Assembly (NCBI RefSeq): GCF_011947265.1
Contig: NZ_JAATHD010000011.1
Coordinates: 62,001-126,000 of the forward strand
Direction: 5' to 3'
DNA length: 64,000 nt
DNA from: Paenibacillus sp. HB172176
GTDB lineage: Bacteria; Bacillota; Bacilli; Paenibacillales; Paenibacillaceae
Shown: in pieces, positions 52,906-61,286 of the stretch
Position numbering within the stretch: position 1 is the first letter of the stretch
Layout of the letters: each line of letters opens with the position of its first letter
Position numbers and translations under genes: made by a program
The notes under the pieces: model-generated
The model's database searches: none
What the model was told of the DNA's origin: nothing
The model's input: only the letters and a program-made list of their open reading frames with translations

Positions 52906-53781
52906 ATGAAGCAGACAACCGGTGAACGCATTTTTGGCTACTTCAATGTGGCGGCCCTATGCTTGCTGTCCTTGGCGGCCTTATATCCTCTCGTCTATGT
53001 GCTGTTCGCTTCCTTCAGTGATCCCGGACAGTTGGTGCAGAACAGAGGCTTCCTCTTATACCCGAAGGGCTTCGATGCGGAATCGTACCGAATGGTGTTC
53101 AAAAATCCCAATATAGGCACTGCGTATTTGAATACTGTGTTCTATGTCGTTGTAGGAACTGCGATCAATATCGTGTTGTCCGCCATGGCGGCTTACGGTT
53201 TGTCGCGTCGGGATGTGATGTGGAAGAATGTCATCATGTTCGGAATCGTGTTCACGATGTTCTTCGAAGGCGGTTTGATTCCAACCTTCCTGCTTGTCAA
53301 CAATCTCGGCCTGCTGGATACCCGCTGGGCGATCATCATTCCAAGCGCGATCTCCGCGTTCAATCTCATCATTATGCGCACGGCGTTCCAGGCCATTCCG
53401 GTCGAGATTGAGGAGTCGGCGAGACTCGACGGTGCGAATGATTTCCGCATTTGCTGGTCCATCGTCTTCCCGCTGTCCATGCCGGTCATCGCCGTTATGC
53501 TGCTGTTCTACGGTGTGTCACACTGGAATTCGTGGTTCTCGGCGATGATCTATCTGCAGGATCGCGGACTGTTCCCGCTGCAGCTCATCTTAAGAGAGAT
53601 TCTGATCTCGAACGACACATCGGATATGCTAACCAGCGTCTCCTCCGGCGATCAGATGCCGATCGGGCAGACGATCAAATACGCTACCATCATCGTGGCG
53701 ACGATTCCGATTCTGTGCGTCTATCCATTCCTTCAGAAATATTTTGTCAAAGGGGTTATGATCGGCGGGGTGAAGGGGTAG
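52906..53781 (+). CDS. LplC/YtcP-type sugar ABC transporter permease
   Basis: A 291-residue permease with six helices, paired with the preceding LplB-like gene. The EAA-loop region reads EESARLDGANDFRICWSIV, and YPLVYVLFASFSDP plus the C-terminal FLQKYFVKGVMIGGVKG are typical of the MalG-like subgroup. TAAGGAGG ends at 52898; ATG at 52906 is well spaced while a GTG at 52903 is close. No ATPase follows. Confidence 0.93.
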   Translation: MKQTTGERIFGYFNVAALCLLSLAALYPLVYVLFASFSDPGQLVQNRGFLLYPKGFDAESYRMVFKNPNIGTAYLNTVFYVVVGTAINIVLSAMAAYGLSRRDVMWKNVIMFGIVFTMFFEGGLIPTFLLVNNLGLLDTRWAIIIPSAISAFNLIIMRTAFQAIPVEIEESARLDGANDFRICWSIVFPLSMPVIAVMLLFYGVSHWNSWFSAMIYLQDRGLFPLQLILREILISNDTSDMLTSVSSGDQMPIGQTIKYATIIVATIPILCVYPFLQKYFVKGVMIGGVKG

Positions 53782-53893
53782 CATATTGCAGCAAATAACA
53801 GCTTCAAGCCATAATAGTGGTCAATAGTGAAAGCGGATTGTTCATTGCTCGTATACCTTCCTCGGAAATCTTCACCTATAATGGGCTTCAATT

Positions 53894-53921
53894 GATCGAA
53901 CAGGATTAATCTTGTTCGATC
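53894..53921. terminator. Inverted repeat between permease and surface-protein gene
   Basis: GATCGAACA (53894-53902) and TGTTCGATC (53913-53921) with a 10-nt loop, followed by TTTGAGCTTG. Either a weak terminator of the transporter operon or an operator for the surface-protein gene. Confidence 0.5.
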
Positions 53922-53965
53922 TTTGAGCTTGTTAAGTGAATTTATAAGGGAGAGGATGACGAGAG

Positions 53966-56900
53966 ATGAGCAGAAGGTATGTGAGAATCGCGATGAGAAG
54001 AAGCATGGCAATGCTGCTTGCGGCGGCCGTGTTATTCAGCGCGATGTCAGCTCTGTTCCCGGCAGTGAAGGTTGAAGCAGGCGCTGCCTCAGGAACTATT
54101 TATTATGTAGACGCAACATCGGGAGATGACAGCAATTCGGGAACGAGCGAAGGGGAGGCGTGGAGGACGCTTGCCAAAGTAAGCGCATTCACCTTTCAGC
54201 CCGGCGATTCTATACAGTTGAAAGCGGGAGAAAAATGGGAAGGCGAGCAGCTCTGGCCCAAAGGGTCGGGAGCGGAGGGCGCTCCTATCGTCATAACAAG
54301 CTATGGCAGCGGCGACAAGCCAGTCATCGCAAGCAATGGCGCATTCGATGACGCGGTTAAGCTGTTCAACCAGGAATATTGGGAGATCCATAACCTGGAT
54401 GTTTCCAATGAGGTGCCTGCAACCAGCGTGCCGGGCGAAAATCTGGGCGATTTCCGCGGCATCCATGTCTCTGGCAACAATAGCACGCAGCTCGATTACT
54501 TCCGCATTGTGACGGTCGATGTGCATGATGTGACGGGAGAGATTAACTGGATTAGCGGCACGCAGCCCAATCCGCCGCAGCCGGGCATCCGGTTCAAGAC
54601 GGGCTGGGACAATTCGAAGAAAACAGGCGGCATCGTATTCGATACGACTGTGCCGGATATCTTCAATCCGCCAAGTCAAGCGACAGTGATTAATGATGTC
54701 GTGATCGAGCAGTCCACGATCAAGAATACTTCGTTCGCCGGCATTATCTTCAAGCAATATACAGGCGACGGCAAGGATGAAAACGGCAATACCATTGCAA
54801 CGGCGACCGGCTGGGGAGAACGGGCGAATGGATCGGATCCCGATTTCACCCCGCATACGAATATCGTTATTCGCAATAACTACATTACGCAAGAGGGCAC
54901 GGCTTATGGGTGCAACGGCATGTATCTGACTAATATTCGCGGCGGCCTGGTGGAGCATAATGTCGTGTACAGGGCGGGAACTTCGGGGATTGAAGCCTAT
55001 TACGCCGATGCGATTACGATTCAATACAACGAAGTGTACGAGACGCAGCAGAAGGCGGGCGGGGCGGATTCCAACGGCATCGATCCCGACAAAGCGACGA
55101 CGAATATTGTCATTCAGTACAACTATATTCATGATAACGGCGACGGCGTATTGATCTGTCAATTCTCATTCGGCGATACGATCATTCGTTATAATGTCAT
55201 CAAGAGTAACACGAGATATCCGATCTACCTGCATTCGGATGCCAAAGCGATTGCGGAGGTCTATAACAATACGATCTATAACGACAAGAGCAATTATTTG
55301 ATGTATGGCTATGGAAGCTCGTTGAATGCGAAGTACAATATTCGCAACAATAATATCTATTCAACGAAAGCCAATGCGGTCTTAACCGTGAGCGATACGA
55401 TTGTTTATGAAAACAACAACTATTATGGAGCCGCTCTTCAGATTCCTTCTGTCGATACGAAAGCGCTGCAGGCGGATCCTAAATTCTCAAGCATAAGTCC
55501 GGGTCCCTCAGGCACAGAAGAGACGGGCCCGCAATTAAATGCCATTCTCGGCCTGCGTTCGCAATCAGGATCCGTGCTGGTAAATGCCGGTCTGGTGATA
55601 GATGCAAACGGAGGAGAAGATTACACAGGCAATCTGCTGTATAACGGAGCGCCGGATATTGGAGCTTTCGAATATTACACCGAAGAAGCAAGCTTGACGG
55701 AAGCCATCAGCGGGAAAATTATGGATGGCTCTGGCAAGGCGGTCGGCGGCGCGACAGTAAGCCTGACGGTGAATGATTCGGTTTATTCAGCGGCAAGCGA
55801 CGCCAAGGGCTACTATGTCATCAGCGATGTTCCATTCGCTGACGATGTGGAATTGACGGCTTCGAAAACAGGTTATGCAAGCGCAAGCGCGCCTGTATCC
55901 ATCGCTTTCGGCAATATGACGATGCAGGATCTTGTTATCACCTCAGAGAGTCCGTATGGCTCAGTGACGGGTCAACTTCTGGACGACAAAACGAATCCGC
56001 TCGCGGGAGCAACGGTATACGTCATGTACGACTCGGAAATTTTGGCATCGGGTCAAACGGACGAGACAGGAAGCATTAGCCTATCCGAGGTTCCAATCGG
56101 GGACAATTATGTCATTAAAGCGGTGAAAGCGGGTTATCGCGATGCTCTGCTCGAGAATGTGACGGTTACGCCGGCAAGCGTAACGAATATTCATGAATTG
56201 CTGCTGGCAAGCAAAGCTCCCGAGTCGTTATTCGATTATACATTCGACAATTTGGCGAGCGGCAATCTGGCAACCGGGGATGGCTTGACGATCAGTACCT
56301 CCGGGGGCAAGCTCGAGGTTGTCGAAACGCCTGACGCGGATAATAAGAGCGCCAAGCTGACTCGTTCCTCGAACAGCGGAAGCACAGCCTTGTCGCGTTC
56401 TTTCGACGAGCCGCTGAAGGGCATTGTTACCGTTGAAGCGGATGTTATGCGCGATGATCCTTATGTGTCGGGCAACAATTGGATCAGCTTGCCTTATATT
56501 TACGGAAGCGGGAGCAGCACCTCTCCGGGCGTCAGCTTCTCGTTCAGCAAGAACAAGATTCATGCTTACAAAGGCTCATCGGACAATGAATTGATGAGCT
56601 ACGAGCTTGAAAAGTGGTATCATGTGCGGATTGTGATCAACACGGTCAGCCAATATTTCGATTTATTCATTGACGGCGAGCAATATGTCGACAATGCCGC
56701 ATTCCGCAGAGACATGCAGGATATTGTGAGAATCGATTTCTATGCCAACAGCTCGAACTACGGCAGCGCCTATATCGATAATTTCAAAGTGACGCAGGGC
56801 GAGGCGTATTCCAAATATGATGCGACATTGTCCGATCTTGTCAGCGATGCTGGAGCATTGACGGCTGTGGACGAATCCAGCTATGTAATTGAAGTGCCCG

Positions 56901-58813
56901 CAGAGACCCAAAGCATCGCATTAACGCCTACGGCAAGCAGTCCGAATGTCAGCGCCATTGCAGTCGGCGGGGAGGCAGTCGCCAGCGGATCAGCATCGGC
57001 GGCAATTCCTCTGACTGAGGATCAAACGGTCATTACGGTACAAGTGACGGCAGAGGACGGAGCGACGGTCAAGACCTATACGGTTACAGTGAACCGGATC
57101 TCGCCGCTGCTCGATTCTACGCTCAAAGACATTGCGCTGAGCAACGGTGAATTGACGCCGGCATTTGCAAAAGACGTGACAGCGTATGAGGTGACATTGC
57201 CGTTTGCCGTAGAGGAGCTAATTGTTACGCCTGAGGCAAGCTACGCGCAAGCCGATATTGAGGTGAACGGACATTCCGTCGCCAGCGGTCAAGCTTCGCC
57301 CGCGCTGCCGCTGTCAGAGGGAGACAATAATATCGAGATTGTCGTCGTTTCCGCGGATGGCACCGCTAATACGACCTACACGTTAAACGTGCATCGGGAT
57401 GCAAATCCTGACACCGGAGGCGACAACGGTGGTGACACTGGCGGCGACACTGGTGGTGACACCGGCGGTGACACTGGCGGCGACACCGGAGGCGACAACG
57501 GTGGTGACACTGGAGGCGACACTGGAGGCGACACTGGCGGTGACACTGGAGGCGACACTGGCGGCGACACCGGAGGGGACACTGGAGGCGACACCGGAGG
57601 CGACATCGGCAACGACAATAACGGCAACACAGAAACGCCTTCGTCCCCAGAGCAACCGTCCGACAGCTCGATTATTAAGCTGGCAGCCGGAATCGACGGC
57701 TCCGCGGTTATTTCCGCCGAGGCCTTCGATCAAGCCATGCAAGCCGCGACGGCGGATCAAGCCGGCATCAAGCAGATTCAAGTGAAGGTAGAAGGAGAGG
57801 CTGGCACAAAGGGTTATCGCGTGAGCTTTCCTGTCTCAGCACTGTCCAATACGGATCATGCCGCAGCAATCACCTTGGACTCGCCGCTCGGAACCTTGCT
57901 TCTAAGTGATCAGATGCTTAGCGGCATGAAGCTCGAGAGCGACGAGATTGAGCTTCGCGTATCCGGGCTGTCTACAGCTTCGCTGAACGAGGAAGCTGGG
58001 GACAAAATCGGCGGGCGCCCCGTCATTAATCTCGAGCTGTACGCCGGTGGCAAGCTGATTCATTGGAGTAATCTTGATGCGAAGGTAACAGTTACGATTC
58101 CATATTCGCCGACAGAGGAAGAGCATCAGAGCATCGAGCATCTTACCGTGATGTATGTGGACGAGAACGGGAATATGGTTCCCGTGTCGAATGCCCATTA
58201 TAATGAGCTTCTCGGCGGCGTGACCTTCACAACTTATCATTTCAGCACGTACGCCATCATCTTCGACCAGAAGAGCTTTCAGGATTTGAACGGCGTTGAA
58301 TGGGCTCGCAAGGCCATTGAAGTTCTTGCCGCGAAAGGCGTTGTTCGCGGAGTAGACGAAGCGAATTTCAATCCGCAATCGTCCGTGACCAGAGCCGATT
58401 TCATCGTATTGCTGGCTCGTTTGCTAGGATTAGATGGTGATGCTCCAAGCGGATTTCAGGATGTGCTGCCAACTGATTATTATTATGATGCGGTGAATAG
58501 CGCGAAGGCTCTTGGCATCGTAGAGGGCACAGGACAGAATAGCTTCCAGCCGCAAGCGTTCATTACCCGCGAGGATGCGATGGTGCTGGTCGCCAGAGCG
58601 ATGACTGCCATGAAGTCTCCGCTGGAAGCATCCGAGCTGTCTTCGGAAGCTTACGCGGATATAGCCGATATCGCCCAATATGCGCTGGACAGTGTGGGGT
58701 CCCTCGTGCATTCCGGCATCATTTCCGGCTATGACAACGCCATTCATCCCAAGGATAAGCTGAGTCGAGCGGAGGCGGCCGTTATGTTCTACAAGCTGCT
58801 TCAAACGCAATAA
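53966..58813 (+). CDS. Secreted SLH-anchored right-handed beta-helix protein, probable polysaccharide-active enzyme
   Basis: A 1615-residue surface protein. Signal peptide cleaved near residue 38 (VEAGAA). Residues 42-575: parallel beta-helix with YYVDATSGDDSNSGTSEG at the start and repeated N-N-x-I/V-Y turns, as in pectate lyase- or polygalacturonase-like and other polysaccharide lyases. About 575-740: two CarboxypepD_reg-like modules (SGKIMDGSGKAVGGATVSL and a second copy). About 750-945: LamG-like jelly roll. About 950-1140: two Cadherin-like beta-sandwich modules. Then a Gly-Asp-Thr repeat linker (1151-1214), a further beta domain, and three C-terminal SLH motifs for cell-wall attachment. 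The active site is not identifiable by eye; substrate probably uronate-containing. Confidence 0.88.
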   Translation: MSRRYVRIAMRRSMAMLLAAAVLFSAMSALFPAVKVEAGAASGTIYYVDATSGDDSNSGTSEGEAWRTLAKVSAFTFQPGDSIQLKAGEKWEGEQLWPKGSGAEGAPIVITSYGSGDKPVIASNGAFDDAVKLFNQEYWEIHNLDVSNEVPATSVPGENLGDFRGIHVSGNNSTQLDYFRIVTVDVHDVTGEINWISGTQPNPPQPGIRFKTGWDNSKKTGGIVFDTTVPDIFNPPSQATVINDVVIEQSTIKNTSFAGIIFKQYTGDGKDENGNTIATATGWGERANGSDPDFTPHTNIVIRNNYITQEGTAYGCNGMYLTNIRGGLVEHNVVYRAGTSGIEAYYADAITIQYNEVYETQQKAGGADSNGIDPDKATTNIVIQYNYIHDNGDGVLICQFSFGDTIIRYNVIKSNTRYPIYLHSDAKAIAEVYNNTIYNDKSNYLMYGYGSSLNAKYNIRNNNIYSTKANAVLTVSDTIVYENNNYYGAALQIPSVDTKALQADPKFSSISPGPSGTEETGPQLNAILGLRSQSGSVLVNAGLVIDANGGEDYTGNLLYNGAPDIGAFEYYTEEASLTEAISGKIMDGSGKAVGGATVSLTVNDSVYSAASDAKGYYVISDVPFADDVELTASKTGYASASAPVSIAFGNMTMQDLVITSESPYGSVTGQLLDDKTNPLAGATVYVMYDSEILASGQTDETGSISLSEVPIGDNYVIKAVKAGYRDALLENVTVTPASVTNIHELLLASKAPESLFDYTFDNLASGNLATGDGLTISTSGGKLEVVETPDADNKSAKLTRSSNSGSTALSRSFDEPLKGIVTVEADVMRDDPYVSGNNWISLPYIYGSGSSTSPGVSFSFSKNKIHAYKGSSDNELMSYELEKWYHVRIVINTVSQYFDLFIDGEQYVDNAAFRRDMQDIVRIDFYANSSNYGSAYIDNFKVTQGEAYSKYDATLSDLVSDAGALTAVDESSYVIEVPAETQSIALTPTASSPNVSAIAVGGEAVASGSASAAIPLTEDQTVITVQVTAEDGATVKTYTVTVNRISPLLDSTLKDIALSNGELTPAFAKDVTAYEVTLPFAVEELIVTPEASYAQADIEVNGHSVASGQASPALPLSEGDNNIEIVVVSADGTANTTYTLNVHRDANPDTGGDNGGDTGGDTGGDTGGDTGGDTGGDNGGDTGGDTGGDTGGDTGGDTGGDTGGDTGGDTGGDIGNDNNGNTETPSSPEQPSDSSIIKLAAGIDGSAVISAEAFDQAMQAATADQAGIKQIQVKVEGEAGTKGYRVSFPVSALSNTDHAAAITLDSPLGTLLLSDQMLSGMKLESDEIELRVSGLSTASLNEEAGDKIGGRPVINLELYAGGKLIHWSNLDAKVTVTIPYSPTEEEHQSIEHLTVMYVDENGNMVPVSNAHYNELLGGVTFTTYHFSTYAIIFDQKSFQDLNGVEWARKAIEVLAAKGVVRGVDEANFNPQSSVTRADFIVLLARLLGLDGDAPSGFQDVLPTDYYYDAVNSAKALGIVEGTGQNSFQPQAFITREDAMVLVARAMTAMKSPLEASELSSEAYADIADIAQYALDSVGSLVHSGIISGYDNAIHPKDKLSRAEAAVMFYKLLQTQ
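57416..57607 (+). repeat. 16 tandem 12-bp units coding GGDT
   Basis: In-frame 12-nt repeats coding GGDT, with GGDN at units 1 and 7 and GGDI at unit 16. The acidic Gly-Asp linker joins the adhesion modules to the cell-wall-binding end. It is a likely hotspot for slippage and length change. Confidence 0.9.
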
Positions 58814-58838
58814 AACCGAATCTCATAAATGGTACGCG

Positions 58839-58875
58839 AAGAAACCCGGGCAGCCTCTGCTCGGGTTTCTTTCGT
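58839..58875 (+). terminator. Strong Rho-independent terminator
   Basis: AAGAAACCCG (58839-58848) pairs with CGGGTTTCTT (58862-58871), with an inner GCAG/CTGC stem, and is followed by TCG. It closes the surface-protein gene. Confidence 0.85.
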
Positions 58876-59399
58876 TGCCTTATTGTATGTATGAAATTTC
58901 AATAGTAATGAATGCTTGCGACTGTAGCGGACATATTCGAGGCTGTCGATTCATTGTGAACAGTCTCATAAAAAAGCGCCGAATGACATGCTGACGGACA
59001 GAGATGCGCTTATTCCCATCAAAAATCATCATTTGTCATTTTAAACGGACACCAGCGCTCTTATTTGTAACAAATCGAGGAAAAAAAGAGTGTATCCCAC
59101 ACAATAAGGTCTCTCATGTCCGCCAAAATGGAAAATCCCCGAATTTTAGCCGAATAAGGTCTCTCATGTCCATTAGAGCAAGCGAATGTTGAAAAACACT
59201 GTCTAAGAGGACGAAAAGTCCGTTAGAACAAGTGACTTTTTTCAAAGGACGCCGTCAGGCGTTCTTCCCAAAGACGAGTGTGAGAAAGTGAAAGAACTTG
59301 ATTCATTGCGCAATGTAAGCTCCTCGAATTGCCCGATATAATACAACTATCGACAGTATACAAGAGATCATCTACAAGAATAAGGAGTTGGACTTAGCA
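58876..59399. repeat. Gene-free interval with intergenic repeats
   Basis: Contains further copies of the GTCCGTTAGA element family: GCGGACATATTC at 58928, two copies of AATAAGGTCTCTCATGTCC (59103 and 59153), and AAGAGGACGAAAAGTCCGTT at 59205, which continues into CAAAGGACGCCGTCAGG. That last segment aligns over about 70 nt with 39133-39200. A short open frame at 59004-59192 has no sign of being a gene. No convincing promoter was pinned down for the next operon. Confidence 0.7.
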
Positions 59400-60359
59400 A
59401 TGAAAGACACCGCCATACAACCCAAAGTCCCTATGGCGAAGACGCCGGGCAAGAAGCCGCGTTTCTTCAGCAAATGGGAATCGCCGCTGGCAGGCTATCT
59501 GTTCCTCTCGCCATGGCTGATCGGATTCCTGCTTCTGACGCTTGGTCCAATCGCAATGTCGTTCTACTATTCCTTCACGGATTACTCGCTCCTCGATAAG
59601 CCCGGCTGGGTAGGAATGAGCAATTACAAGCATATCCTGACGGAGGACGATACCTTCCGCGATTCGATTAAAGTAACGCTGCTCTTCGTCTTGTTCTCCG
59701 TGCCGCTCAAGCTTATTTCCGCTTTGGCGGTAGCGATGGTGCTGAATCGGAGGATCAAGGGAATTTCCTTCTACCGCACGATGATTTATTTCCCCTCGCT
59801 GATTGGCACGAGCATAGCGGTATCCATTCTGTGGAAAAACATCTTCAGCAAAGATGGCGTTATCAATCAAATTCTCTCGGTATTCGGCATTGAAGGGAAG
59901 GCATGGATCGCCGATCCCGATACGGCGCTTGGCACGTTGGTGCTGCTAGTGGCCTGGCAGTTCGGCTCGGCCATGATTATCTTCCTCGCCGGACTGAAGC
60001 AAATCTCGAAGGATCTATACGAAGCGTCCTCGGTCGACGGCGCAAGCAAGATGCGGCAATTTTTCACCATCACGCTTCCGATGCTGTCGCCGATCATTCT
60101 GTTCAACTTTGTTCAGCAGACGATCAATTCCTTTCAGATGTTCACGCAAGCCTTCATCATTACCAATGGCGGACCGATTAACTCCACTTATGTGTATGTG
60201 ATGTACTTGTACGAGCGCGCCTTCTCGAAATTCCAGATGGGCTACGCTTCATCGCTAGCCTGGATCCTGCTTGCGATCATAGCCGCCGTCACCGCCGTCA
60301 TATTCGCAACATCGAGGTACTGGGTCTTCTACGAAACGCAAGGAGGGAAAGGCAAGTGA
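59400..60359 (+). CDS. MalF-type sugar ABC transporter permease
   Basis: A 319-residue permease with six helices preceded by a charged cytoplasmic N-terminus. YLFLSPWLIGFLLLTLGPI is the typical first helix. EASSVDGASKMRQFFTITLP is the EAA loop, with the usual DGA. It belongs to the LacF/UgpA-like subgroup. ATG at 59400 follows AAGGAG; TTG at 59388 would touch it. No binding protein precedes it in the window, so the partner may be downstream of the response regulator. It is coupled to the next permease by a GTG/TGA overlap. Confidence 0.93.
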   Translation: MKDTAIQPKVPMAKTPGKKPRFFSKWESPLAGYLFLSPWLIGFLLLTLGPIAMSFYYSFTDYSLLDKPGWVGMSNYKHILTEDDTFRDSIKVTLLFVLFSVPLKLISALAVAMVLNRRIKGISFYRTMIYFPSLIGTSIAVSILWKNIFSKDGVINQILSVFGIEGKAWIADPDTALGTLVLLVAWQFGSAMIIFLAGLKQISKDLYEASSVDGASKMRQFFTITLPMLSPIILFNFVQQTINSFQMFTQAFIITNGGPINSTYVYVMYLYERAFSKFQMGYASSLAWILLAIIAAVTAVIFATSRYWVFYETQGGKGK

Positions 60360-61195
60360 GCAATTACAAACGCTGGTCCGCGCATGGCATTCTGATCCTG
60401 GCAAGCGCGATCATGATGTATCCCGTATTTTGGTGGCTCGGGGCCTCTTTCAAGACCAATGACGAGATGCGTTCGCCCAGTCTGTTCCCGGACACGCTTC
60501 ACTGGTCCAATTATTCGGATGGCTGGGTGTCGGTTCCCAACTACCATTTCGGTCTGTTCTATCTCAACACCTTTGAATTAATAGCAGGCGTGTTATTCAC
60601 GAGCGTCATCTCCTGCAGCCTGGTGGCCTTCGCCTTCGCGAGATTGGATTTTCCTTTCCGCAAAATTTGGTTCGCGATTCTGCTCGTCACGCTCATGCTT
60701 CCGACCCAGGTTACGATCGTGCCGCAATATGTGCTATTCAATAAGCTGAACTGGATCAATACGTATCTGCCTTTCTATATTCCGCATTTGCTCGCGGGAG
60801 GCATCGGAGGACCGTTCTTCATCTACCTGCTCGTTCAGTTCATTCGGTCCATTCCTCGCGACCTCGATGAATCGGCCAAGATCGATGGATGCTCATGGTT
60901 TGGCATCTACTGGAGAATCATCATTCCGCTGACCAAGCCCGCTCTGGTTACGGTGGCGATCTATTGCTTCCTGTGGAACTGGGATGATTTCTTCGGCCAA
61001 CTGCTCTACATTAATACGGTTGACAAATATACGGTTAACCTGGCGTTGAAGCTATTCATCGATTCCCAGGGCACAATTCCATGGGGAGAAATGCTGGCCA
61101 TGTCGCTGCTTAGCGTTGTGCCGGCGGTTGTAATCTTCTTCCTCGCTCAGAAGCACTTTGTGGAAGGTATTGCTTCGGGAGCATTAAAAGGGTAA
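60356..61195 (+). CDS. MalG-type sugar ABC transporter permease
   Basis: A 279-residue permease; the partner of the MalF-type protein at 59400. Six helices with the EAA-loop-like DESAKIDGCSWFGIYWRIII and the C-terminal FVEGIASGALKG typical of the MalG/AraQ subgroup. GTG at 60356 overlaps the preceding stop by 4 nt. It ends in a hairpin terminator, so the permeases form a two-gene unit without ATPase or binding protein, which presumably come from elsewhere. Confidence 0.94.
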   Translation: MSNYKRWSAHGILILASAIMMYPVFWWLGASFKTNDEMRSPSLFPDTLHWSNYSDGWVSVPNYHFGLFYLNTFELIAGVLFTSVISCSLVAFAFARLDFPFRKIWFAILLVTLMLPTQVTIVPQYVLFNKLNWINTYLPFYIPHLLAGGIGGPFFIYLLVQFIRSIPRDLDESAKIDGCSWFGIYWRIIIPLTKPALVTVAIYCFLWNWDDFFGQLLYINTVDKYTVNLALKLFIDSQGTIPWGEMLAMSLLSVVPAVVIFFLAQKHFVEGIASGALKG

Positions 61196-61210
61196 CATTT
61201 GTAGACAAGG

Positions 61211-61245
61211 GGAAGCTGCTCCATTGGACGCAGCTTTCTTTCTTC
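61211..61245 (+). terminator. Hairpin terminator after the permease pair
   Basis: GGAAGCTGC (61211-61219) and GCAGCTTTC (61230-61238) pair with one wobble, followed by TTTCTTCG. Confidence 0.75.
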
Positions 61246-61286
61246 GTTTCACCACTTGTAAATAAAGCTACGGGAGCGATGAAGCC

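Noticed and set aside
57416..57607. Regularly spaced 12-bp repeats resembling a small CRISPR or minisatellite
   Set aside because: No spacers; units are in frame and encode a GGDT linker.
59004..59192. A 62-codon frame in the repeat-rich interval before the MalF-type permease
   Set aside because: It overlaps dispersed repeats and lacks a ribosome site or similarity.
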